Shown in pieces: positions 18,313 to 27,348 of a stretch of DNA of 64,000 bases. Made by a program: the position numbers and the translations under genes. The DNA comes from JBBQZU01 sp038207425 (GTDB taxonomy: Bacteria > Bacteroidota > Bacteroidia > Flavobacteriales_D > Cryomorphaceae). The notes beneath the pieces are model-generated. The model made no database searches and was not told the DNA's origin. It saw only the letters and a program-made list of their open reading frames with translations. Every line of letters starts with the position of its first letter. Within the stretch, counting starts at the first letter, position 1. The stretch is from assembly GCA_038207425.1 (NCBI GenBank), contig JBBQZU010000001.1:226978-290977 (forward strand), given 5' to 3'.

Positions 18313-18864
18313 CTACCTCAATTTCCTTTTCGGATTTGCATTCAGAAATGCCTTCCAGCTTCCGTTGCCTGAAGGAATTTTATTGTCGGCCTGAAAACTA
18401 TGGCATACCGCAGCAGCAATTCCGTCAGTAGCATCAAGCTGTTCAGGAATTGATGGCATACTCAGCAATGTCTGAATCATCTTCGCAACCTGTTCTTTCG
18501 AAGCATTTCCATTGCCGGTAATCGATTGTTTTATTTTTCTCGGCGCGTATTCGGTATAAGGGATTTCACGGCTCAAGGCTGCTGCAATTGCCACCCCTTG
18601 TGCGCGCCCAAGTTTGAGCATACTTTGCACATTCTTTCCGAAAAACTGGGCTTCAATGGCCAACTCATCAGGATGGTATTGGTCTAAAAGTCCAATGGTT
18701 TTATCAAAGATCACTTTTAGCTTAAGGGCATGGTCTTCATACTTTTCCAGATGTATAACGCCATAGCTCAAAAGCGATATTTTTGCAGCTTTTTGCACAA
18801 TAATGCCATAGCCCATAATTGTCGTGCCGGGGTCAATACCAAGAATAATCCGTTCTAATGCCAA
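18313..18864 (-). CDS. ruvC: Crossover junction endodeoxyribonuclease RuvC
   Basis: 183 residues. GIDPGTTIMGYGI (catalytic Asp 11), LAIEAQFFGKN near 65-75 (catalytic Glu) and DATDGIAAAVCH near 143-154 (last acidic residues) are the RuvC signature. It resolves Holliday junctions with RuvAB. The C terminus is slightly longer than the usual 160-175 residues. It is divergent from a flippase-like gene 21 nt away and converges on the HIT gene. Confidence 0.95.
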   Translation of the reverse strand: MALERIILGIDPGTTIMGYGIIVQKAAKISLLSYGVIHLEKYEDHALKLKVIFDKTIGLLDQYHPDELAIEAQFFGKNVQSMLKLGRAQGVAIAAALSREIPYTEYAPRKIKQSITGNGNASKEQVAKMIQTLLSMPSIPEQLDATDGIAAAVCHSFQADNKIPSGNGSWKAFLNANPKRKLR

Positions 18865-18885
18865 TCGCTTACCTTTAGGCCTCTA

Positions 18886-19815
18886 ATGTATAAAACACTT
18901 TCCATTGCTCTTACACGACCAGGGTTGCGTATTGCCTCGGCGCTCTTCATGTTGGTCATAATTGGTTTCGCTGTCGCAGAAAATGGAGTTCCCTTGTTTC
19001 AAACTGGTAATGGCATCTGGCCTGAGTTACCTTTTGCATTGTTAATCGTATTTGCCATTACCCCTCTGAACTTGTATTGCGAAACCCGAAAGTGGAGTAT
19101 ACTTATGGGAGCGGGTCATATTCCTTTTTCGCTTGCTTTAAAGCAGGTATTGGCCGGACTATGTGCAGGCTTTGTCACGCCAAACAGGATAGGAGAATTC
19201 GCCGGAAGGCTTTACAAAATGCCTCAGCACCTGATAAAAAAAGGGGCCACTATGGCTTTGGCAGGAAGTGCTATTCAAAGCAGTATCACGCTACTATTTG
19301 GCCTTGTTGCCATCTTTATGTTCCCGCTTGTTCCCAATTCAATTAAAGCATGGTCGGCCAGTTGGGAGCTCATTTTCGCGGTGTTTCTTTTATTATTCAT
19401 TTGCATAGTGGCTATTCATCTTCCCGTGGTAAGAAGGAGAATATATGAAGCATGGAGGTTGCTAAGAACTGTAAACCTTTCAACACTTTTTCACGCCTTG
19501 AAATGGGGCATTTTGCGCTATCTCGTATTTACAGCCCAATTTATATTCATACTGAAGTTTTTCGGATGTGAGCTTAGCGGCAAAGATTGTTTCTTTGGCG
19601 TAGCCTTGTTGTACTTTTGTCAGAGCATTGTACCCGGAGCAGCATTTGGCGAACTTGGAGTGAGGGAAACACTGTCAATAGCCATTTTTGGCGCCTTTAT
19701 GCCTGGTGCCCTGATGCCAGCCATAGTAGCCTTGATTATCTGGCTCGCCAATATCGTGATACCTGTAGTTGCAGCCAGTTTAATATTCGGATATGCCCGG
19801 CGCTTCAATGCCTGA
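18886..19815 (+). CDS. Flippase-like/lysylphosphatidylglycerol synthase TM-family membrane protein
   Basis: 309 residues with about eight hydrophobic segments. GFVTPNRIGEFAGRLY near 100-115 and VPGAAFGELGVRETLS near 250 match the conserved loops of the UPF0104/LPG_synthase_TM family (the GxxTPxxxGE pattern). Related proteins transport lipid-linked substrates or serve MprF-like roles. Its last 8 nt overlap the start of a GT2 glycosyltransferase, so the pair may make and move a glycolipid. Exact role unknown. Confidence 0.75.
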   Translation: MYKTLSIALTRPGLRIASALFMLVIIGFAVAENGVPLFQTGNGIWPELPFALLIVFAITPLNLYCETRKWSILMGAGHIPFSLALKQVLAGLCAGFVTPNRIGEFAGRLYKMPQHLIKKGATMALAGSAIQSSITLLFGLVAIFMFPLVPNSIKAWSASWELIFAVFLLLFICIVAIHLPVVRRRIYEAWRLLRTVNLSTLFHALKWGILRYLVFTAQFIFILKFFGCELSGKDCFFGVALLYFCQSIVPGAAFGELGVRETLSIAIFGAFMPGALMPAIVALIIWLANIVIPVVAASLIFGYARRFNA

Positions 19816-20911
19816 TTTCTATTTCATTATCTCTGCTGCTGCCATTGTGCTTGCGGCAATTTATTCGCTCATACTGCTTGCTGTGCTCTTGATGGTAATC
19901 AGCAAAAAGACCGTTGCTCCAAAATCTGAAGCATCTGGTATCCTTAGCGTTGTAATACCATTCAGGAATGAAGGTTCTGACCTATTCAAAAGATTTGCCG
20001 AGGTAGAATCTTCTGGATTGGCTCTAAAAAGCCGCGTGATCTTTGTTGATGACCATTCAACCGATCTCCATAGGGATATCACAGCGAAAGAACTTCCGCC
20101 CGGTGCTGAGCTGCTTACACTCCTTGCCGGATTAACAGGAAAGAAGCAAGCCATAGCCTATGCCATGCAATATGCGCATACCGAATGGGTGCTTACCAAT
20201 GACACCGATGCAAATATTAACCCTGAAATACTCAATTATATCTCTGGATTATCTCCAGAAGCCAAGTTGTACCTATTGCCTGTAAAACCTGTTTCAGTGC
20301 CGAGTATCGCTTCAAAACTATTTGCAATTGAATTTATAATATTGCAAGCCGTGGGTGTTGCTTTCGCAAAAATGCGTAAACCCATACTTGCAAACGGAGC
20401 CGGATTGATTGTAAACCGAAAAGCATTCCTTGATACAAAAACACGCCGCACCGACTGGCATTTGTCAGGAGGTGATGATATCTTCACCATGCTGGCTATT
20501 CACAAGGCATTTGGTAGTCGTTCAGTTGACGCATTAATAACATATAAGCCGCTGGTAGAAGCTGCATTTCCAAAAAGTTTTGCAAAATTATGGCAGCAAC
20601 GCGTTCGCTGGGTGGCCAAAGTACCTGCAGTGCCGAATCTTAGATTTGGTATATTGTCCTGGTTTGTATTAATAATCAATATGTTGACTATTGGGGTCAC
20701 AGCGAATGCGGCTCTCTCCGGCATCTCATCAACTGCTGTGGTTGTACTTTCGTTGAAATGGATTCCTGAATTGGCTTTGGCAGCGTGGGGAGTTTTGTAT
20801 TTTCGACGGCCCGATTGTGCTATCTGGATTATTCCTGCACTTGCAGTTTATCCATTGTATCTTCTGGTACTCACTGTAACTGCTGTATTTTGGACCCCTC
20901 GTTGGAAATAG
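19808..20911 (+). CDS. Membrane-linked glycosyltransferase, family 2
   Basis: About 367 residues from ATG 19808, whose ATGCCTGA overlaps the flippase-like stop; an ATG 15 nt upstream is possible. One N-terminal membrane segment, then a GT-A domain: VVIPFRNEGSD near 48-58, VDDHSTD (first Asp motif) near 80, TNDTDA (DXD-like) near 132, GGDDIF near 218 and QQRVRW near 259 (the QxxRW motif of processive enzymes). Two or three C-terminal membrane helices follow. It probably transfers a hexose from a nucleotide sugar to a lipid carrier. Acceptor unknown. Confidence 0.82.
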   Translation: MPDFYFIISAAAIVLAAIYSLILLAVLLMVISKKTVAPKSEASGILSVVIPFRNEGSDLFKRFAEVESSGLALKSRVIFVDDHSTDLHRDITAKELPPGAELLTLLAGLTGKKQAIAYAMQYAHTEWVLTNDTDANINPEILNYISGLSPEAKLYLLPVKPVSVPSIASKLFAIEFIILQAVGVAFAKMRKPILANGAGLIVNRKAFLDTKTRRTDWHLSGGDDIFTMLAIHKAFGSRSVDALITYKPLVEAAFPKSFAKLWQQRVRWVAKVPAVPNLRFGILSWFVLIINMLTIGVTANAALSGISSTAVVVLSLKWIPELALAAWGVLYFRRPDCAIWIIPALAVYPLYLLVLTVTAVFWTPRWK

Positions 20912-20918
20912 CATTTTG

Positions 20919-22130
20919 ATGCATAGCGATACTTTGCATACTCCGGGGCAACTTGCCTGGCTTCGCTTTCGCAAAAACAAACTTGCCATGGCGGGAATGT
21001 TTATCATAATTCTGGCATCGGTAATTTCAATTCTTGGGGCCAATATTAGGCCCGATTCCACCAAAGATGCCAATACCCAACAACTCAATATTTCCCGAAA
21101 AGGGCCAAACTTCAATGTAGAAGTTCTGAGAGTAGCAAGAGAAGCAAAAAACACCTCAGATAATTTTTTCTCAGCCCTGCTTTTTGGGGGTAAACATAAT
21201 TCATACGCAGAATTGCCATTGCATAGTTATACACTGAATAATGACAGCATTACAGGCTTCTTCTACGGCGGCAACGACCAAGAGAGTGGTATGCCTTTCG
21301 CGATGCACATCATGGATGTGGTATATGAGCTCGAACCTGGCACTGTGAAGTGTGCGGATGGTGTTTGTATTGGCGCAAATAGCAGCAGAAATCAGGTACA
21401 GGCAAATATTGCTGAGGTATTAAAATCAGTTGGCGACTATCACATATACCGAAAATACTACCTGCTCGGTACTGATAAATTTGGTCGTGATTTGCTGAGT
21501 AGGCTTATGGCCGGTACAGTAATTTCTCTTTCAGTAGGTCTTATTTCTGTAATAATATCGCTCATCCTGGGTATAGGGTTGGGCGCAGTGGCCGGATATT
21601 ACGGAGGTAAAGTTGATGATGTAATCACATGGCTTACCAACGTGGTATGGTCAATACCTACCTTACTGTTGGTTATTGCAATAACCTTTGCTTTGGGAAA
21701 AGGATTCGTTCAGGTGTTTATCGCAGTAGGCCTTACCATGTGGGTAGAAGTAGCAAGGGTGGTAAGAGGGCAGGTACTCTCACTTCGCAATATGGAGTAT
21801 ATAGAAGCGGCAAGGGCGCTGGGTTATTCGGCGCCACGTATCATTTCTATGCATGTAATTCCAAATATTATGGGGCCTGTTATAGTAATCTCGGCTGCCA
21901 ATTTTGCAAGTGCCATTTTGCTCGAAGCCGGGTTGAGCTTTTTGGGTATTGGTGCGCAAATTCCGATGGCATCTTGGGGGCAAATGATCAAGGACCATTA
22001 CGCATATATTACAACGGATTTGGCCTATCTGGCCATACTGCCCGGTTTTTGTATTATGCTATTGGTGCTCGCCTTTATGCTCGTAGGCAGCGGACTTCGT
22101 GATGCACTCGACACACGCTCTCAAGCCTAA
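20919..22130 (+). CDS. OppC/DppC-like ABC transporter permease
   Basis: About 403 residues from ATG 20919 (TTG at 20916 is a less likely start). One N-terminal TM (about 22-42), then an unusually long non-membrane stretch of about 140 residues including YELEPGTVKCADGVC, then LLGTDKFGRDLLSRLM and a canonical permease domain with five TMs and the EAA loop EAARALGYSAPRIISMHVIPN. OppC-type permeases form the channel of peptide or nickel ABC importers. No OppA, OppB, OppD or OppF gene is next to it, so its partners must be elsewhere. It follows the GT2 gene by 7 nt and overlaps the atoE-like gene by 4 nt at the 3' end. Confidence 0.88.
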   Translation: MHSDTLHTPGQLAWLRFRKNKLAMAGMFIIILASVISILGANIRPDSTKDANTQQLNISRKGPNFNVEVLRVAREAKNTSDNFFSALLFGGKHNSYAELPLHSYTLNNDSITGFFYGGNDQESGMPFAMHIMDVVYELEPGTVKCADGVCIGANSSRNQVQANIAEVLKSVGDYHIYRKYYLLGTDKFGRDLLSRLMAGTVISLSVGLISVIISLILGIGLGAVAGYYGGKVDDVITWLTNVVWSIPTLLLVIAITFALGKGFVQVFIAVGLTMWVEVARVVRGQVLSLRNMEYIEAARALGYSAPRIISMHVIPNIMGPVIVISAANFASAILLEAGLSFLGIGAQIPMASWGQMIKDHYAYITTDLAYLAILPGFCIMLLVLAFMLVGSGLRDALDTRSQA

Positions 22131-23515
22131 AATACCCAAAGAGCAGTGAGGTATATTGCGCCTCCGATTGCCATAAAGAAAAGTGTATACGGTAAAATAT
22201 CCCGCGCCTTAAGTTCGGTAATTGCCAGCAATGGCAAGGCCCAAAAGGGCTGAAGCATATTGGTTATCTGATCGCCGTAGGCAAGGGCAAGAATATTTTT
22301 ACCCAAAGGCAAATCCATGCGCACAGCCGATTCAATGACTACAGGCCCCTGGATCATCCACTGCCCGCCGCCGCTGGGGATCACGATATTCACCAAGCCG
22401 GCACTTATATAAGTAAGTATGGGATACGTAACCGGAGTTGAGATACCCACAAAAAATTCAGATACAGCACTTGCCATTCCGGTAGATTTCATAACGCCCA
22501 TTATACCGAAATACAGAGGAAACTGAATTATGATGCTTGCCGCTCCTGCTGCTGCGTGTTCTACGGCACTATTGAATTTGCTTAAAGTGCCGTGTGCTAT
22601 TAATCCGACTCCAAGTAGAATAAGATTTATAAGGTTAGGGTCTACAAAATTCACATCTCCTTCGCTAATGCTATATGCTGCATGTGAGCCTGCTGCGAAA
22701 AGTGAAAGGATACCCAGTATAATTGCTAAGGGTGGTCTTCGGTCCAACCTTTCGGCAGTGGTTTCGGGTTCTGAAGTTTCGATTAAATACTTTCGGTAAT
22801 GCCGTAATAGATAGTGGGTAGCAACACTGTTTTTGCCTATGGAGTATGCGCTGAATGGCAGTATGATAATAAGGGCAATGCAAACTGCTATATTCATGGG
22901 TGAAAACACCGTTTCGCCAAAGCCAATGAAGTCAGGCAATGTGGCGAGATCGACTTCGCTTCCGGCCATAAGTGCTGCTAGGTGTCCTGGCTCGGCGACT
23001 TTGATAAGCGAGCTGCCACTCAAACCTCCGTGCCAAACCATCATGCCCGTATAGCCTGAAGCAGCTATTAAGGGATAATTGATTCTATGGCCTTTGCGCA
23101 TAGCATACTCTGCTACCTTACGGGCAAAGACAGCCCCGAAAATAAGCGCAAGTCCCCAATTTACAAACCCTGCCATCACACACAGTGCGGTGGTAATGGC
23201 TGCAGCTTTTGCGGTAGTGGTGCAATATCTTGTTGCAAAGGCGATGATATTCTCAACAGGCTCTGAAAGAGCCAGGGCATGTCCAAGAACCAAAATGAGC
23301 ATCATCTGTAGTGCAAAGACGAGCATTGGGCCATCCCAAATGCCCTTATACCACATACCAATCACTTCGATGGTATGCGCACCAAAACCTTCATTTATAG
23401 GTTTGAAAAATAATATTGCCGCAATAAGCACCCCGATCGTAAGTAGCACTGTAAGCGCAAAAGGGCTGGGTAGCGCGCTGCGAAAAATCTTTTCAAACCG
23501 CTCTGAAAAGGTCAT
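22127..23515 (-). CDS. atoE: Short-chain fatty acid transporter, AtoE family
   Basis: 462 residues, about 12 membrane segments. Landmarks: FVNWGLALIFGAVFARKVAEYA, YPLIAASGYTGMMVWHGGLSGSSLIKVAEPGH and IVIPSGGGQWMIQGPVV, all typical of AtoE-like carriers (TIGR00366). These import short-chain fatty acids such as acetoacetate or butyrate. The genome region also carries a fadNAE-type beta-oxidation operon some 27 kb away, in keeping with lipid and fatty-acid use. Convergent with the OppC-like gene by 4 nt. Substrate not provable here. Confidence 0.85.
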   Translation of the reverse strand: MTFSERFEKIFRSALPSPFALTVLLTIGVLIAAILFFKPINEGFGAHTIEVIGMWYKGIWDGPMLVFALQMMLILVLGHALALSEPVENIIAFATRYCTTTAKAAAITTALCVMAGFVNWGLALIFGAVFARKVAEYAMRKGHRINYPLIAASGYTGMMVWHGGLSGSSLIKVAEPGHLAALMAGSEVDLATLPDFIGFGETVFSPMNIAVCIALIIILPFSAYSIGKNSVATHYLLRHYRKYLIETSEPETTAERLDRRPPLAIILGILSLFAAGSHAAYSISEGDVNFVDPNLINLILLGVGLIAHGTLSKFNSAVEHAAAGAASIIIQFPLYFGIMGVMKSTGMASAVSEFFVGISTPVTYPILTYISAGLVNIVIPSGGGQWMIQGPVVIESAVRMDLPLGKNILALAYGDQITNMLQPFWALPLLAITELKARDILPYTLFFMAIGGAIYLTALWVF

Positions 23516-23543
23516 GTTCTCTTAGCAATAGGATGCCAAGTGA

Positions 23544-23915
23544 TCAGAAAGGGAGGTCGTCGCTCTCTCTGCTCATCGATGCGGGCTCAGCGCTCGGCAA
23601 AGGCGGCAAATCACTGCCGAGAGGCGAACCGACTGATTCTTTCTCTATTCTCCACGCTTCAAGCGTATTGAAGTACTTTATCTCCTTTGTGTTCGGATTT
23701 TCCCATTTCCTGCCGCGAAGGTTGAAGTTAACTTTTACTGTTTCGCCTACATTCATAGGGTCGAGCAGTGGGCAGCGATCCTGAGTAAGTTGAAACATTA
23801 TTTCCTGAGGGTATTGGCTACTCTCGTCGCTCATTACAAATTCTCTTTTGCGAAACGAGTCGGTTACTTGCTGTGTGTCGGATTTTACGACAAGCTTTCC
23901 TGTAAATGAAAACAT
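23544..23915 (-). CDS. DUF3127 family protein with SSB-like acidic tail
   Basis: 123 residues. The first ~90 residues (FTGKLVVKSDTQQVTDSFRKREFVM, VKVNFNLRGRKWENP, FNTLEAWRIEK) are the DUF3127 domain, an OB-fold-like family common in Bacteroidota. A low-complexity Pro/Ser linker follows and the protein ends ESDDLPF, closely resembling the DDDIPF tip by which single-stranded DNA-binding protein recruits partners. This suggests a nucleic-acid-binding role, which is inference. It lies 12 nt downstream of the flavin reductase gene on the same strand. Confidence 0.82.
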   Translation of the reverse strand: MFSFTGKLVVKSDTQQVTDSFRKREFVMSDESSQYPQEIMFQLTQDRCPLLDPMNVGETVKVNFNLRGRKWENPNTKEIKYFNTLEAWRIEKESVGSPLGSDLPPLPSAEPASMSRESDDLPF

Positions 23916-23927
23916 AAGGGTCTATGG

Positions 23928-24821
23928 TTAATTGTTAAAACTCAGTAATGTCAGCCAGGCTTTATAAATTTCACCTTTGCTGATGTGCGACTTTGCTTTT
24001 AGGTGCAACTCCTGCTCTAAGTGGGCGGGGTTGTCCTGCAAGTTTACGAATAAATCGCTCAGTTCCGTAAGCTTATATTCATTCACATCTGTCTCGTTTG
24101 GAAGGGTTTCTGTATTGCCCAACTGCCCCAGATCATTGCCCGACAAGATAGCACTATTTCTGATATCCACAGGTATTTGATCTACACCAATTCCCATATT
24201 TTGGATAGGCTTTGGTACTTCAAAGAGGGCGTTGCCATTTGCTCTAGCGTACCAATCGCCTCCCATTCGGGCCACGGTATCTATTCGGGTTTGGTCTATA
24301 ATAAGGTCATTGTTGAGCAGGTCTTCGCGTACATGCAGCCGCAATACTTCGCAAATTACCAGATTGCCAGCCCCACCTTCTGTGCCCAATGAAACCACTT
24401 CATTTACCCTGCACTCAAATTGTACCGGCGATTCTTTTACCCTGAAAGGTCGTATCAAATCAGAAGCCAGCATAGTAAAACCTGATTTTTCAAATTCATT
24501 AACGCCTTTTGGGTACTCCGTGCTGGCCAATGACATCTGCTGCACCATATCAAAGTTTACGATGTTGATCACCGCTTCTTTTACTTCGAGCACGTTTTGG
24601 AGTGTATGCTTGGTAGTATTGTCGCGGCCGCGCCTTGCCGGCGAAAAAATCAGTATTGGCGGCCGTGCGCTGAATACATTGAAAAAACTGAAGGGCGATA
24701 GGTTTGGTTTTCCTTCCCTGTCAACAGTGCTTGCAAATGCGATTGGCCTCGGGCCTATGGAGCCCAGCAAGAGTCCATGCAGCTTCGCAGTTGACAGTTC
24801 TGATGGTGAAAAACTTCGCAT
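23928..24821 (-). CDS. Flavin reductase-like FMN-binding protein
   Basis: 297 residues. The N-terminal ~200 residues show GSIGPRPIAFASTVDREGKPNLSPFSFFNVFSARPP-type features (positions 20-55), followed by TTKHTLQNV and FECRVNEVV, typical of the flavin reductase-like split-barrel fold that binds FMN and reduces it with NAD(P)H. A C-terminal extension of about 90 residues, rich in Asn, Leu and Glu, is common in Bacteroidota members and has no known function. Co-directional with the DUF3127 gene. The oxygenase partner, if any, is not nearby. Confidence 0.85.
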   Translation of the reverse strand: MRSFSPSELSTAKLHGLLLGSIGPRPIAFASTVDREGKPNLSPFSFFNVFSARPPILIFSPARRGRDNTTKHTLQNVLEVKEAVINIVNFDMVQQMSLASTEYPKGVNEFEKSGFTMLASDLIRPFRVKESPVQFECRVNEVVSLGTEGGAGNLVICEVLRLHVREDLLNNDLIIDQTRIDTVARMGGDWYARANGNALFEVPKPIQNMGIGVDQIPVDIRNSAILSGNDLGQLGNTETLPNETDVNEYKLTELSDLFVNLQDNPAHLEQELHLKAKSHISKGEIYKAWLTLLSFNN

Positions 24822-24868
24822 TTTTTGATTTTTAGCAAAGATATAAACTCGGGTAATGCTTCAATGGG

Positions 24869-24898
24869 TTTGTTTTTAACCAAAACTAATTATCTTTG
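24869..24898 (+). promoter_or_regulatory. Bacteroidota promoter of tRNA-Leu
   Basis: TTTG at 24869-24872 (-33) and TATCTTTG at 24891-24898 (-7) are spaced 18 nt apart. Transcription would start near 24905, 12 nt before the mature tRNA. Confidence 0.75.
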
Positions 24899-24916
24899 CC
24901 GCCCTTATTGCTACAT

Positions 24917-24998
24917 GCGGATGTGGTGAAATTGGTAGACACGCCAGACTTAGGATCTGGTGCCGCGAGGTATGGGGGTTCGAGTCCCTTCATCCGCA
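24917..24998 (+). tRNA. tRNA-Leu (anticodon TAG)
   Basis: Acceptor arms GCGGATG (24917-24923) and CATCCGC (24991-24997) pair fully. Anticodon stem CCAGA/TCTGG encloses loop CTTAGGA, giving anticodon TAG. A long variable arm (TGCCGCGAGGTA) and T-arm GGGGGTTCGAGTCCCTT are typical of the class II tRNA-Leu. The discriminator A is followed by CC then G, so CCA is not fully encoded and the tail must be added enzymatically. Confidence 0.97.
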
Positions 24999-25005
24999 CC
25001 GAAAA

Positions 25006-25040
25006 GCCGAATCTCTTTTGAGGTCCGGTTTTTTTTTTTT
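25006..25040 (+). terminator. Intrinsic terminator after tRNA-Leu
   Basis: CCGAATCTC - TTTT - GAGGTCCGG forms a 9-bp stem with one A-C mismatch and one GU pair, followed by about 12 T residues. Confidence 0.75.
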
Positions 25041-25094
25041 TGCTTACGCGAAATAGTAATTTCATTTCGCCGGCTTTTTGCAATCCAATTGTTA

Positions 25095-26420
25095 TTATTC
25101 AGATGCGGCCTTTTTTATCTCTCCGATCCATGTGTCAAAATCAAAGTCTGCTTCATCGTAGGTTACACCAAGGCGTGCAACTACCAGTTTTTCTTTTGGT
25201 AATATCACAACTTGTTGTCCCTGAAATCCGTCGAGCCAGTAATCACCTGGGTTTAGATTTTGGTATTTACCACCGCCATTGGACCAAAATTGGGCGCCGT
25301 AGGCACCTTTTGATGCTTCGGTTGCATTTTGCAGAAATGCTACCCAGGAAGAATCTACCACTGATGCGCCATTCCACTTACCGTGTTGCAGCATGAGTTG
25401 ACCAATTTTGGCCCAATCGCGCGCTGATGCGTAGGCGTATGATGAGCCTACAAAATGACCGGAAGCATCCGTTTCAAGCAGAAAAGTGGTGGCGCCTAAT
25501 GGCGCAAAAAGCGAATCATATGGAAAGCGCAGATAAGCTTCTTTATTTTCGAAAGCACCACTGAGGGCATTGGCTAGAATATTACTGGTTCCGCTGCTGT
25601 ACACCCAAACTTTTCCTGTTTCATTTGCCAAAGCGACGGAAGCTGAGTAGGCACCCATATTTATTTCGCGGTAAAGCATCAGGGTGGCATTCGAAACCTT
25701 GCTGTAATCTTCTTCCCAATCCAGTCCGGTAGTCATTTGCATAGCATGTTTCAGCGTAATTTTCTTTTTATCATCATCTTGCCATTCAGGCAGAGGCATG
25801 GGTTCATCGAGTTGCCAATAACCATTCTTTTGAAGATTTCCTGCAAGGATACCTGTTATGCTTTTGGCCATGCTCCACCCAAGGAGCGGCGTACTGGTAG
25901 TAATTCCTTTTGCGTAAGCTTCACCTATTAGCTCACCATTCTTGAGCACTACTACCGCTCTTGTTTTCAATAGCTCAGATTCATCCTGATCAAATCCGCT
26001 CATGATAGCGTTGTGCAATTTGTCGCTACCCTTTACACATACATCTTTATATAGGTCGTCAGCATATTGTATTAACTTTGGGTTGAATGTTTTTGCCGGT
26101 AACGCTGAAACCTGACTTGTGTTCACCACCACACAGCCTTGACCTGTGCGGTACACCGCAGTTTTTTTGTGCATTCCAAGTACCGATGAATGCACAGTAT
26201 TTGAAGCTAAATCGACATAATTGCTTGCGAGCCACAGTGGCCCAAAACCCAATTCCACTGTTTCAGCTTCTTCCTGAGTAAATCCTGAAACAAACATGCA
26301 TGAGCACAAAATCTTCGCGTTGTACCCTGATATAATCTCCAATTTGGGGTAGAGAAGTATGTAAAACACCAATCCGACGAGAATCAGTAGGGAAAGTATG
26401 ATTGTAAATGTCTTTTTCAT
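25095..26420 (-). CDS. Serine hydrolase, class C beta-lactamase-like family
   Basis: 441 residues. An N-terminal membrane or signal helix (about 4-26) leads into a beta-lactamase/PBP-like domain. GWSMAKSITG near 180 contains the SxxK nucleophile; VWVYSSGTSN near 268 matches the YxN position (YSS in place of YxN). The last part has GDYWLDGFQGQQVVILPKEKLVVARLG, the usual final strands of the fold. Such proteins in Bacteroidota act as esterases or D-aminopeptidases; the substrate is unknown. It converges on the tRNA-Leu terminator and is divergent from a TspO-like gene. Confidence 0.85.
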   Translation of the reverse strand: MKKTFTIILSLLILVGLVFYILLYPKLEIISGYNAKILCSCMFVSGFTQEEAETVELGFGPLWLASNYVDLASNTVHSSVLGMHKKTAVYRTGQGCVVVNTSQVSALPAKTFNPKLIQYADDLYKDVCVKGSDKLHNAIMSGFDQDESELLKTRAVVVLKNGELIGEAYAKGITTSTPLLGWSMAKSITGILAGNLQKNGYWQLDEPMPLPEWQDDDKKKITLKHAMQMTTGLDWEEDYSKVSNATLMLYREINMGAYSASVALANETGKVWVYSSGTSNILANALSGAFENKEAYLRFPYDSLFAPLGATTFLLETDASGHFVGSSYAYASARDWAKIGQLMLQHGKWNGASVVDSSWVAFLQNATEASKGAYGAQFWSNGGGKYQNLNPGDYWLDGFQGQQVVILPKEKLVVARLGVTYDEADFDFDTWIGEIKKAASE

Positions 26421-26545
26421 AGTTAGGTTTGTAGGCTCTTTGGATTTGAATTGGAATTGAGTTCGACCGAAAGTAAATGATTCTTGCTTCCTTGCAAAAC
26501 AATTGCGCCAGAAGTGACGTAATCACCTTGGTAATCTGGTATATT

Positions 26546-27337
26546 ATGAAAACTGCATTTGTATACAATATTGTTAAGCGTTGGATACTACTTATTTCGG
26601 TGGTACTCGTTATTTTGATGAACTTTCTTTCCAATGCTATTCCCTTTGGCGGACAGACAAACGCTGATGTAAGTGTCAAATTTCCAACATTGATTACCCC
26701 CGCAGGCTATGCTTTTTCCATTTGGGGGGTAATCTATCTTATGTTGCTCGTATTCGCCGTCTTTCAATTGCAGAGGGCCAAAGAAATTAGATTTTACACA
26801 CTGGTATGGCCTTATATTTTAATTGGTTGCGGGGCAAATATGCTGTGGCTTATTGCTTTTCAGAATGAGTGGTTGGGTGTTTCGGTATTGATTATATCAG
26901 TGCTTCTTTGGAGTTTGATCTCAATATTTAAACTCTTTTACCGCCTCAGGCTGGTGCTGAACACCACTCACCGTTACTTTTTTCAGGTTCCTTTCAGCTT
27001 GTATTTTGGTTGGGTGAGCGTGGCCACAATGGTAAATTTTGCAGTGTTTCTTACCTCGCTTAATCTAAAATTATTTGCTGGCCGGGAAGAAATTACAGCA
27101 GTAGTTTTGCTGATTTTAGGTTTTGCCTTGGCCATGTTTCTGCTTATTGGTCAAAAAGACTATGTATTCAGTTTATCGGTGGTCTGGGCGTACGTTGCCA
27201 TATGGATTGCAAACGCTGAAGTAGCATCTGTGATGCACACCACGAAATATGCAGCCATTGTACTCATTGCCGCGGCGATCATACAATTTGTTAGCGAAAG
27301 AATCAAAATAGCCCAGTACGGAAGGCAAGCTTCCTGA
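26546..27337 (+). CDS. TspO/MBR-like tryptophan-rich membrane protein
   Basis: About 263 residues from ATG 26546 (MKTAFVYN); a longer version from 26477 adds an unlikely Cys/Asn-rich N terminus. Seven or eight hydrophobic segments; TPAGYAFSIWGVIYLML near 52-68 and GANMLWLIAF near 98 are the Trp- and Pro-bearing landmarks of the TspO/MBR superfamily, here in the longer bacterial branch. TspO proteins bind porphyrins and may regulate tetrapyrrole handling or stress. Function here not established. It converges on waaA with a gap of 11 nt. Confidence 0.7.
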   Translation: MKTAFVYNIVKRWILLISVVLVILMNFLSNAIPFGGQTNADVSVKFPTLITPAGYAFSIWGVIYLMLLVFAVFQLQRAKEIRFYTLVWPYILIGCGANMLWLIAFQNEWLGVSVLIISVLLWSLISIFKLFYRLRLVLNTTHRYFFQVPFSLYFGWVSVATMVNFAVFLTSLNLKLFAGREEITAVVLLILGFALAMFLLIGQKDYVFSLSVVWAYVAIWIANAEVASVMHTTKYAAIVLIAAAIIQFVSERIKIAQYGRQAS

Positions 27338-27348
27338 GAGCAGGACAA

